NCBI GenBank assembly: GCA_914767715.1
Contig: OU612067.1
Location: 25,396,162 to 25,456,161 of the forward strand
From: Membranipora membranacea
Lineage: Eukaryota; Bryozoa; Gymnolaemata; Cheilostomatida; Membraniporidae
Length of the DNA stretch: 60,000 nucleotides
Direction of reading: 5' to 3'
This document shows positions 36,501 through 46,900 of the stretch, piece by piece. The notes beneath the pieces were generated by a model. That model saw only the letters and a list, made by a program, of their open reading frames with translations. It was not told the origin of the DNA and did not search any database. Numbering within the stretch: position 1 is the first letter of the stretch; each line of letters begins with the position of its first letter. The translations under genes were made by a program, and so were the position numbers.

Positions 36501-39382
36501 CTTACTCTTTGCTGTAAACGAAAGAATAGAATACTATTTATACATCATTATTGGTTGGTTATTACTTTTATATATATTCCATATTTATTCTGGAGCAGAT
36601 TAGGTCAGGGACTTTTATCCAGAGTGGTGATAGCGATCTGATACACATGTCATACACCAATTAGTTTCCACTGCAGAACGTTGCACCATATTCTGATAAC
36701 GCATGACACAATAAACGAATCAAAACTATATGAAAGTGACAAGATGATGGTTTCTGTTGCATGTTTCCGCTTTATGTTACCAATTATCAAATTATCCTGC
36801 AGGTCATGTGACAAGATGGCCTACATCAAGTGTGATTCGGCTTGCATGGCTATTTAGTGAATTCTGCTCTATCAAATAGAGCGTATCCAAATGCAGGAAA
36901 ACAGGATCAAAATTGACACAGGTTTAGACAAACACGGAGTCAATACTGATGTTTTATACTGATCTCAAGGTTTTACTTCACGCCCTCTGTGAATAAAAAA
37001 GCTCCACACCTTGCTTCTCAGTATAAGCTTTGATGTACTATTGTACACAACAGATTGGTGAATGTAACACAACAGACTACTAACCTTGATCCAGCCGTTA
37101 TTCATAGCCTCCATCATACTTATATGCTGTTTGGTATCAGTGTTATAGTAAACTCCCTGAGATAGATCTAATATTCCCATATTTACAGCGTCCTGTAGCG
37201 ATAGGACCTGCTCTGGCTCCTGTCCCGGATTACGTACAACTCCCACTATTACCATAGTCACTGTCTCTTCCACCTGTAAAACATAGTCAATGTTGAAGTA
37301 AAATAAAATGTTGCTAGCAAAATGATGTACAAGGTGGAGGGTGGTGGTAGTAGAATTTCACAAATGACCCACAGAACACAACTAGCACAAGGAAAAACTA
37401 AGTCACCTGACAGCGTATTGTGCATACAGATAAAACTAGCAAACCTGGCTTGTGAGAGCAAATCCTTGTTCATAGGTTTATACCACATCCAAGAGGAGCT
37501 TGATACCAGAAGAACTTCAGAAGTTCAATTCAGTTCAAGACAAATTCTTTTTTTTTACCAATATTTTTAATTTTGAGTCACTGTTGTAACCATACAAAAT
37601 ACTTACCTCAGTTTCTATAATCTCCTCAGTTTCAGTTAGCTGAGTTCTGGAGTATTCTACAGAACCTCCACTACCGCTGCCACTCTCCTCCTCATCTAGG
37701 GGTGGATCCATTATATCACTGCTGTCAGGGATGTCAAAGGATGAGGTGGAGGAGGAGTGAGTCATAACTGAGCTCTCATACTCCATCACTTCTTCAACTA
37801 AACATAGCAAGTTATAAGTCAGTGGTAGTTATTATATAAGTCATATCGGGTTGTATTTAAACTGTGCTGTTTTGCATTGTTGTACGATGTTAGATGGGTA
37901 CCACTTCACAGACCGAAGCATGAGACGACATCAATGATTTTCCGGTGTTAGGTTTGCTCAACTAGATTAAAATTAGGAATCTTCACATAATTAGGTTAGG
38001 TTAGGTTATCAGGTTAGCCTAGTGGTTAGCGGGTTGGATCATCGATCTGACGACCGGGGTTCGATTCCCGTGCATGTCCACTGGTGTTACCTGAGAAGCC
38101 GAGTTCGGTAGGGTGTTCCAATGAGTACCAGCGCTTCATGCGATGTAGGTTCTCATTAGTCAGGGTTGGCTATGGTATGCTTGGACCCAGTGACCGGGCG
38201 GTAATGATGCAATGTTCACCACTTACATTAAGCAGTACATAAAAAAACTCATTATTATTATTATTATTATTAATTAGATAACTCATCAAATTGACTTTTG
38301 AATATCTTTCTAATCCAATGGGATGTAAACATCAAGCCACCAAATTTTAGAGATAAATCTTGTCAGTTTGGAATGAACAACATAGGGTGAAATCAGCATT
38401 TTAGTTCAGGTGCTGGGGGTTGCTTGAATGGTGATTACATTGTAATTGTACATTGTAATTCCGGTTGGTTAGTGCAGATATTCCCAGCTTAAAGTGATAA
38501 TACATACCCCTTGTTATCTAGATTTGTTCTAACACTGATACTGTCAATGTATGCCAGCTCTTATCAATCAAACCATGAGCTATTTCCAGTTGGCAATTTG
38601 AGCTATAGAAGTATTTGTTACCTGGTTTCTTTCTCTTGGTTTTAGTTCCAGTCTCAGGTGGTGTTAGTACAGCCCCTCCAGCTACAGTCAGATGTGACTC
38701 AGATACAGAGCTATACTCTGATGTCATCTGCTCAGTAACAGGATCAGATATCTCCATGGTGAGAACATTAGTCTCTGTAGTCATAGAGTCACCAGAAACC
38801 TGTAAAAGTGAGAACCGCAGTCAGTGTTAACTCCCTCTCTCATTCACCATACCTTAGCACTTCGAATTCAAGCAATATTTCTGTATAAAGTTTGCATTTT
38901 TACTTGAACAATCTTCATGGCAACGAACTCCACTGTTTCATCAGGACATGTATGTATTGGTGTCTGCTATCTGCTTACAACATAATCTATGTAAAGAACA
39001 ATTAAGCAGCGGAGAATGAGAGAGAAACCATTTCGCTTTTTCAATGAATGATTTCATTTTCAGACAAAATATAGAGCTCGTTCTAATTTAACGTGACACT
39101 TGTAATCTCAATATGATTAAACCACGGAAAGCATCATTGTATTCTATCCTATTCCATTAGATGTGTCTTATGTGTCGTAAACTTTGAACTGTTAAAAAAA
39201 AGTTGTCAGAGGGGGATTCGTCCCATTTATGTCAGGGAGGCAACCAATAACGAAAACCAACCCATCAAAACCAAGGAAAGGATAGTAAGAATTATAAATC
39301 AGTACTTACACAAACTTTTGCAGCCACAACAAAACAAAGATGGTAGAATTGCACTCCGTTTGCGACGACTATGAGGCGCCAT
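33591..39382 (-). CDS. Small plectin-repeat (plakin-type) protein
   Basis: Exons in transcript order: 39382-39310 (uncertain), 38799-38622, 37797-37607, 37273-37085, 36012-35913, 35306-35133, 34134-33955, 33733-33591 (TAG). The last seven join in frame for 1155 nt. An acidic Ser/Thr-rich N-terminal half (DEEESGSGSGG) is followed by plectin-repeat-like units: VLSLQDAVNMGILDLSQGVY, MLSLDQAADLHILDPVHGVF and LLFHEAVAAGIIDKSTGEYI, each with the turn and paired helices of that family. Such repeats in plakins bind intermediate filaments; that role here is inference. The ATG exon at 39382 (MAPHSRRKRSAI, then FCCGC) ends in phase 1 and does not continue in frame into 38799, so the start may instead be the ATG at 38784, or an exon is missing. 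Confidence 0.7.
38009..38275 (+). mobile_element. tRNA-derived SINE in plectin-repeat gene intron
   Basis: The tRNA-like head has an A box (ttagcctagtgg, 38014-38025) and a B box (ggttcgattcc, 38058-38068). It is followed by an unrelated body of about 170 bp and a 3' tail of ATT repeats (38249-38273). Head, body and simple-repeat tail are the standard SINE layout. Inserted antisense to the host gene in the 37797-38622 intron. Confidence 0.8.
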
Positions 39383-40430
39383 GGTCACAATAAAAGCTAG
39401 AAGAGGTGTGAGTGCTGCACTCACGCTAAAACACTCAGTAGGTGAACAACAGCTGTAGCTACAGTGTGTGGTGTATATTTATAGTGTAGCAGGAAGACTA
39501 GGCATCTGATAGTTATCAAGCAGTCACTGGTCAGCAGTACGCGAGGGCTGACAGTGCTGGGTTATATACTCCATTATTGCAGCTAAATTGAATCACATCT
39601 TATGGAAGTCTTGCACTTATTTGAAGGAATTAAGGCAGTAAAAGGCTGCTAATAAGCTTAGCTATAAAAGCAGTTACAGGTCCTGGCTAAAGAAAGCATC
39701 AGTAATTTGTCATCTACGATTAAATTCGTTGTTACTGTCACATGCAAATCGTTATTATAAGATTGAACCAAATTATACAAGGTTCACTAGTAGTGTAAAG
39801 GTGTGAGGTTTTAGTCTTCAATAAGCCAAGCAAGCTGGGACAATAAGTCAGCCGGCCACACTGATGTAAACAAGTTGGGTGCTCATCAAAATCAAAAGAA
39901 GCTATATAGTGAGTGCAGTGGGCCGGTAAAGGTTGTTTTATTGGTACAAGCCTACTCATCTCTTTGTTATTGCAATCATACTAGACTATTGGTTACGATA
40001 ATAAGACTGGCTTTACTGAAGGGATGTGAACTTCCTGCCTGATTAGGACCAGTAAAGGATTATTTTGGCTCTAATTAGCTAATTAGCTGACCCATAGGTG
40101 TAGGCAGTTATTTGATAAGCATGTTTGATTTGGGTGTCAAGTTGTTTATGACAGGGTATCACAATGATCAACAGTTGTGATGTGTTTCTACTGGCCTAGT
40201 GTAAATTTTACCGGTATAGTTGTACATTTTCGTAGGTTTTATTTCACAGCTGAACACATGAGATATTACTCAAGATGTCATCACAGAGATCCATGATAAT
40301 ACATAATCAACATAAGCCTCGGACCACACATACAAAGTTTGAGTGAAACAATCATTTACTCTCCGTAAATTCAACTTGATAACACACAGTTTTCAGTCAG
40401 TGAGTTTGGCATCATTAGGTAATGATAGGA
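39383..40430. other. Spacer between RPL4-B and plectin-repeat gene
   Basis: Contains the plectin-repeat promoter (TATA at 39475) and the 3' end of RPL4-B (AATAAA near 40240). No further gene or repeat seen. Confidence 0.6.
39475..39483 (-). promoter_or_regulatory. TATA box of plectin-repeat gene
   Basis: CTATAAATA on the minus strand, about 95 nt before the 39382 ATG. The start site would fall near 39445-39450. Confidence 0.5.
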
Positions 40431-43400
40431 TTACTTCTTGCCTTTAGCTGGTGCTTTGGTAGCCTTAGCTGCAGCCTTGGCTGGTGCTTTCTTGGTGGCT
40501 GGTTTGCCTTTACCAGCTGGGGCAGCCTTCTTAGGTCTTGGGTCCTCAGGTGCTGGAAGCTGAAACAAAACAAGTATCTGTCACATCTGCAATTACCAAG
40601 TTTACTCCCTGAGAATAATAGATATGCATTAATCATCAGATAATACTTTCATCCCGTTTTCAGTAACACAGACCAAGTATATGACTATCATCATGTTCTT
40701 ACTTCAAAACAAGTATTAGTTCAATTATCAATATTCTGACCAAGCCCATCTCACATTACTCTATACCGCATGATCACACATTCTGAATTGATTTGGCTTT
40801 TCTTGCAAGCTTATGATGCACCGACATAAACATTTATTCTATGGATGCAATAGCATTCTTTTCACATCCTATAAAAAACACAATGAATGTTATCGGATAT
40901 CACAATCAATGGCTTGCTTTTAATTAACCAAAGGACCATACACAACAGGAGATTCTATTTTTACTCCCATGGCTTGCTTTAAAACACAGCAAAAGTTTAT
41001 ACAGCCGAGATACAGTGTGGTAGTGCTTACCCCTCTCCTCTTAGCAATAGCAGCTTGTCTCTTGTAAGTGTTGAGTTTAGTCTCAAGGATAGCTGTACGT
41101 CTGGTGACATCACTGTATGGGTTGAGTCTTGTCATGATAGCCTGGTTCTTAAGTGGGTTCTTCTTGATAATCTTCCTCAGACCGTGAGTCTTGGGACGAC
41201 GGATAGAATTCTGGATCTCGTCAGATTTAAGAATACGGCCAAGATCACTGTTAGTCATGGTCAACTGTGGTAAGCTACAAACATACAGGATACAGTACAG
41301 CTATCGCTTACAGAACGATAGAGCTCAATTTTGTTAAGACTAAATTTCAAGTGAGCGCATCAGAAAAGGTAATCATCCAGTATTCAGAAACACGGACCAG
41401 GTTATCATCATTTCGCTCAACTATGTTGACGAGGTTGTATATTAAATAAATGTACCAGTTGATATAATCCAGACAACTTCAATATAAATCACATAACTGA
41501 AGTGTTACTTACTTGTAGTTAGATTTAATCTGGCTTGGTTTAGTCCATGTTCCATATAGGGCATCAAGCTGTTTGAAGGCAGACTCGGTCCAGATACAGA
41601 AGCGACCAACGTGACCTCCGGGAGCCAAACGCAGGATGTTAAGTCTGTTTACACAGATGGTGTTAACTCCAGGGATATTACGGAAAGCTTTTACTACCCC
41701 GTTATCTTTGTTGTAGACCACAAGTGGGCCAAGTCTCTGTGTTCGGCGTCTGTTCCTCATCTTACCTCTACCAGCTCTGAGAGCCTTGGACTTGTATACC
41801 TGTTAACATGGTAATAAAGCAAATGTACATTAGATCTGGTAATTCATCAATGCAATTAAGTGACTCAGAAATTGTTTGTAGGAGCACTTCAGAAAAGTCA
41901 ATCATCCAGTTTTCAGAAACACGGACCAGATTATCATCACAACTCTCCTCAAGACAACATGTACATCTCATTAAACCTTATAAATTTTTTTATCAATGCA
42001 TGCATATCAGCAAGGTGGAGCAGATACATCAGTACTACTGGCACTGTATTTGAATTCACATGTTGAGAGCATATCACCGACAGGATAGGGTTACACTGAT
42101 AGAAAACAAAAAATTCTCTCAGCTTGCGATTGATACTTAGTTATGTCAACACTTAAACCAACTTATAACTTCCTGAGCAAACACAGCGTCTGAATTACAG
42201 TTACACTCGGGGCATATAATTGATGCTTACCTTATCGATATCAGCCCATGCTCCAACCTTTCTTAAAAGAGTGACTGCCTCCTTGGTTTTCTTGAATTCC
42301 TCGACCTTATCAGACACAACAAGAGGTACCTCTGGGATTCCTTCAATTCTGTGTCCCTTAGCCATAACGAGGGCTGGTACACCTAATCAACACAAAAATT
42401 GACATTTTATTTACGTTCCAAGGTTACTTTATTGTAGCAGATTCGGTAAATTTTAAGGAGCACTTCAGAAAAGGTAATCATCCAGTTTTTCAGAAACACG
42501 GACCAGATTATCATCACTACGCTCCTTTAGGCAACAAGTATATACAATCAACATAGAAAAATGTTGATACAACTTACTTTTTTTTTAATTTTAACCACTA
42601 CAACTTACTCCTATGAAATATGTCAAGCCAAGCTTGAAATTTGAGGGCCAACACTTATAATTAAGTGGTGTTACGATTTATTGTAGCCTTACCAGTAGCG
42701 GCGATACAGCTGGTCATGGCAAATCTCTTCTGTGTGACATTGACCTTTCCGTGCCATCTTCTCCATGTCTTGGTAGGAGCGAACATACGTCCACCTCTGC
42801 ACATGTTACCGAAGGCTCCCTGTCCGGATCTGTGGGTACCACTTCCACGTACACGAGGAATACGAGCAACAGCACTTCCAGTACCCCATGATTCAGCACT
42901 AGTCTGGTGTCCTGATAAAAGTCCAAGTCAAATTGTCATTTAGTTTATGTTCAACAAAGACATCTCGTTTTACGAGACACTGCGAATTTTAAGGAGTTCT
43001 TCAGAAAAGGTAATCATCCAGTATTCAGAAACACGGACCAGATTATCATCACAACTCTCCCCAGGGCAATATGTAATATGTATACATATCATTCAAACTT
43101 AATTACCAAATACATTTGACCAATGCATGCATACACACCCTCAATTATTCTACCAACTCACCAGCGCCCTTTGAAACAGCGAATGGTTGTCTGCTGTTCT
43201 TTCTGACGTTGGTGTGAACAAACTGTACTACATCAGGTCTGACTGGAGCTCTGAAAACAGCGGGCAGCTGAACTGTAGTGTTTGTTGCCTCATTCTTCTC
43301 ACTGTACACTGATACCATAGGCCGCGCAGCCTGAAAATATATCAATTGTTATCATTTTCAATGAAATCAAATGAATGAAAAAAATGTATGAATGATGTAT

Positions 43401-43560
43401 TATTGTTGCCTAATGCAGCATCTCGTCAATTTACAATAAAAATCCTCAATACTGCAGTGAAACATGGATATGTATCATTTCAATGACACACAGTGTGATT
43501 GCTATCTTTCACAGTGAATAACTTTTAAGCATGCCGTCTTTATTGTAAAATACATACCAT
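40431..43560 (-). CDS. RPL4: Ribosomal protein uL4 (RPL4), copy B, complete, seven coding exons
   Basis: Complete uL4 gene. Exons in transcript order: 43558-43560 (ATG only), 43162-43330, 42693-42911, 42231-42382, 41513-41799, 41031-41274, 40431-40559. They sum to 1203 nt, giving 400 residues plus TAA. Exon 5 carries [17 protein letters not shown] and [18 protein letters not shown]. Exon 6 begins [17 protein letters not shown]; its acceptor is the TAG at 41275-41277, since the later CACAG would break the frame. Exon 7 is the Lys/Ala/Pro-rich tail ending KGKK. The protein is slightly shorter than vertebrate RPL4 because of this short tail. Introns 2-6 each carry a C/D snoRNA of the SNORD18 type, matching the known habit of RPL4 to host U18. 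An AATAAA (tttatt, 40238-40243) lies about 190 nt past the stop. Confidence 0.97.
40630..40700 (-). ncRNA. Divergent SNORD18-like C/D snoRNA in RPL4-B intron 6
   Basis: C box ATGATGA (40688-40694), a guide-like GGTCTGTGTTA before CTGA, C'-like GGGATGA and D CTGA (40636-40639). It differs from the other four copies by C to T inside the guide (still able to wobble-pair) and T to A next to D'. No good terminal stem is seen. It may be a decaying paralogue or one with a shifted target. Confidence 0.65.
41352..41419 (-). ncRNA. SNORD18: SNORD18 (U18) C/D snoRNA in RPL4-B intron 5
   Basis: C box ATGATGA, guide GGTCCGTGTTTCTGA with D', C' GGATGAT and D box CTGA, closed by TGAGCG/CGCTCA. The equivalent intron of copy A lies outside the window. 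Confidence 0.9.
41881..41948 (-). ncRNA. SNORD18: SNORD18 (U18) C/D snoRNA in RPL4-B intron 4
   Basis: Copy B counterpart of 40-107, with the same boxes, guide and stem. Confidence 0.9.
42457..42525 (-). ncRNA. SNORD18: SNORD18 (U18) C/D snoRNA in RPL4-B intron 3
   Basis: Copy B counterpart of 616-684, with the same boxes, guide and GGAGC/GCTCC stem. Confidence 0.92.
42993..43060 (-). ncRNA. SNORD18: SNORD18 (U18) C/D snoRNA in RPL4-B intron 2
   Basis: Copy B counterpart of 1152-1219, with the same boxes and guide. Confidence 0.9.
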
Positions 43561-43603
43561 TTTTGGGGACAATTGGGAGGGCACTCCTAAAATGCGTGTG
43601 CTA

Positions 43604-43660
43604 AGATGGCTGCAGCGTGTTAAAAAGGAAGGACCACAAGTCCAAGCGGAAACTATATAA
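43604..43660 (-). promoter_or_regulatory. RPL4-B core promoter: TATA, TOP tract, YY1-like site
   Basis: Copy of the RPL4-A promoter with TTATATAG at 43653-43660, pyrimidine tract at 43622-43633 and GCCATCTT near 43604-43611. All three motifs are unchanged; a nearby base differs. Confidence 0.6.
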
Positions 43661-43810
43661 GATGTTAACGTGTGGTGTCACGTGGCCTAAGTTTTCTTAT
43701 GAATACTCATGAAAGCATAACTCCCACACTTTGCTACAAAATTAATAAACCAATACAGTGAGGGTAAATAACTCCTATAAATAGGGAAACCTTGGTTGTC
43801 TCCGCGCTCA

Positions 43811-43843
43811 GAGCAGGGAGGGTTTATTCCACCCTCCCTGCTC
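43811..43843 (-). terminator. Hairpin with poly(A) signal in its loop, end of DG-like-B
   Basis: Identical copy of the 1963-1995 hairpin (arms 43811-43822 and 43832-43843, loop carrying AATAAA) in the same place between DG-like-B and RPL4-B. Confidence 0.55.
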
Positions 43844-43924
43844 AGACCAAGCGAGGGTTTGGTAGGTATGTAAGTGTGTAGTTTTCATGGATTGATAGTA
43901 GTCATTCAACGTGAGCTGATTTCC

Positions 43925-46900
43925 TTATTTCATTAAACAAGCCTTCGGGAGGACCGGAGCTCGAGGTCTGTACAGCTGGTCCTCACCCCCATCTAGTCTC
44001 GACTTTCCTCGGTACTTCTGTCTGCTGCGGAGCACAACGACAGCGATAATAACTACTATCAGTAAAATCAACAAGATAACTAGAGGTATCGCTATCTTCT
44101 GAGCTAACAGCGGGTCGCGCGTCCTCACCCCCCTAGAACCCTGTGTGGTGCCCTGAGGCTCAGGGCTGGTGGTGAGAGAGGTACTGGTCACTTTCTGTGT
44201 GGTAGTAGTTAACTGCTGAGTAGTGGTCGGATCGATTGGTTTCTGTGTAGTAGTTGGGAAAACAGGAAAACCAGCGCAGATCCCAACTAACTCTAAATTG
44301 ATACTCTGAATGAGATATTGTGGTAGTGAGGATACAAAGTTATTGTTGAGTCTCTGATATAAGGATCTTATATCTTCTATAGGGCAAGTATAAGGTGACT
44401 TTATAGTGTTATTACTCCATCTGATGGTGAGAAACTCTCCAGTAATATCCACCAATGTAATATCAGATTTTGCAGAATTAAAGTATTGTGTAACGTTTCC
44501 AATCCACCAGTCGATGTGCTGAGCTTCTCTCGTAAACAGAGTTAGATCAGTGACGATTGTCATGACAAACATGTGTGAAACTGTAGCCAGAGATTCTAAA
44601 TCTATCAGTATGGCGATAGGGGTGTTTGTGTAGAGCCCCGCACCGTCTCTAGCTCTGAGTATATATGTTTGGTTAGTTGGTCCGGTGTAGTATGGACTTA
44701 CAGGAGTACCGTATAGACTCTGTCTCTGAACATCAAACTGAAGCCAGTTAGTACGCTGTAATACCTGCAGACAATGTCAAATAAACATGGAGTTGTCTAC
44801 CACCAGCAGGGCAAGCATTCATACTTTTGCGAAAAATTCATATGCTTAATTATTTGTGGGTTGGCGGTAAATATTCATCATTAAAAACTACTTGGGGGAT
44901 ACAACCGTTATCTCATTGTACCTTGCATTGTTTGAAAAAGAACAACCACAACTGAACCCAATCAGATGGACGATGACATTTTTATTTTTATTTGTATACA
45001 CTAAACAGTGACCAGCGATGTAACCATGTTATCACATAAAAGGGCATCTACCAAACAATTAAACTGGTAGAGCACTGAGCAGCAGTCATGGAACCCTGGC
45101 TAAGTGCTTGCATACTCACAATCCTATTAGAGTCGAGCAGAGTAAGATTGAGGCTACGAGTCGGACCATCCTGGTAATCATAGAATGTACTCTCAGGTAC
45201 TGTATACTCCCTATATATGCCAGCAGACCATGTCTGTGTCGGTACAGGATTGAGAACTACTGGGAATACTGGGGGTGTCGCTATAAAACAAAATTGACCA
45301 AATATTATATTATCATAAAGTGCTCAAAGCTAGGACTGTCATAAGAAAAATCTAGAAAAAAATATGACTGATAAGAGACCTGTGGTGGATTATCAGTGCG
45401 ATTGATTAATGCAAGGACTATGCACACTAAACAAGGATCAAGCAGTAAGAAATTGAGACTTTATTATCTGAAAATTGGTAAAATATGGTCACAATATTAT
45501 CCCAATCTTTTAATGTAAATTTCACTTGCATACCTCATGTCCAATATGCTATTGACAATGTATCATATTCTAACACTCACTAGTAGTAGTAGTCGATGTA
45601 GTAGTCGTAGGTGTGGTGGTTGTAGGAGTTGATGTTGTGGGTGTTGTAGTAACTGTAGTACTTTGTGTTGTGGTACTAGTAGTATATTCACTACAAACTC
45701 TGATAAGCTTCAGATCTACTGAACTGATCTCATACTGAGACAGGCTGGCCAGCAGACCACCCCCGCTTATCACATCATACTGTCTGTAGATCTCAGCACC
45801 AGGACAGCGGTAAGGCGGCTCTATACTGCTGATAGTGTTGTTAGACCAGCTAATAATAACAGAGCCTTCCGTGACTCCAGCTAGTGTGACGGAGGATTTA
45901 TCTGCTCCTGAGAGACGTGTAACGTTACCGAGCCACCAGAGGGTGTGTGAGAGCTCACTAGTGAACAGGGTATAGTCAGTGACGATTCTCATCTCAAAGG
46001 CATGGCTGACTCTCAGAAGGTTAGCTGAGCTGACGATCACAGATATTTCAGCAGTGACTGAGTTATCGTTAGAGTCTATCGCTCTCAGCCTGTAGTCTGA
46101 TACGGCAGCTCCACTCCAGAGAGGAGTGACTGCCACATCGTACAGAGTCTGACGGGGAGCATCCAGCTGTATCCATGTGCTCTTAGGTAACATCTGTAAT
46201 ATTAAATATACACCATAATCCTACATGGTTAAAAAACGACCTGGATAGTCAGTATTTTGAGGCATTGAGATCATTGACAAAGGGTCAGAAGACAAAGTGT
46301 GAGAAATATAGGGGTATCTTTACTCTAAAAGTGGGCTTTCAACTTGCATATTAAAACTATGTTAATTACATTTTTATTTATCAAGCGTTCAACCACAATT
46401 AACACAAACACATCCTTTGACTTCATTTTATTATAAAGAGAGGCTTATTCAGAAACAAGACTCCCAAACTTGGAGTTGTCTACATTTGTTTCACATGCCC
46501 AAGATGAAAATAGAACATCCTCATTATGAGACCTGATCAAATAATAAATAAATGAACTATGCATCAGCTCATGACCGAGAACAGAGAGAACTTGTATACT
46601 AACCTGATCGTTACTATTGAGTAGTTGCAGGGTAAGTTGTCTAGTATTACCATCCTGTATATCAGTGAACGTGTTCTCCGGTATAGTGTACTCAAAGTAC
46701 ACACCTTCCTCTACTGTCAGAGGTGGTATAGGTGAGCTCACCACAGGTAAGGGGTTTGGGGTGGCTACAATATGAAAAAAAATGGTGAAAATATATACAG
46801 CAGAGAGCAATACTTTAATTAATTGCTGAACTAAGATTATACCTAGAATCATCAGCGCAACGAGTTGTCGGACAGAATGGGTGTGCAAGAGTTAAAGGGG

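Noticed and set aside
37991-38008. TTAGG repeats as an interstitial telomere
   Set aside because: Only about three units, directly in front of a SINE head; too few to mean anything.
41031-41513. Non-canonical intron 5 in RPL4-B (TA-AG or GT-CA)
   Set aside because: Appears only if the CACAG acceptor is used. The TAG acceptor at 41275-41277 gives NLPQLTM in frame with a normal GT-AG intron.
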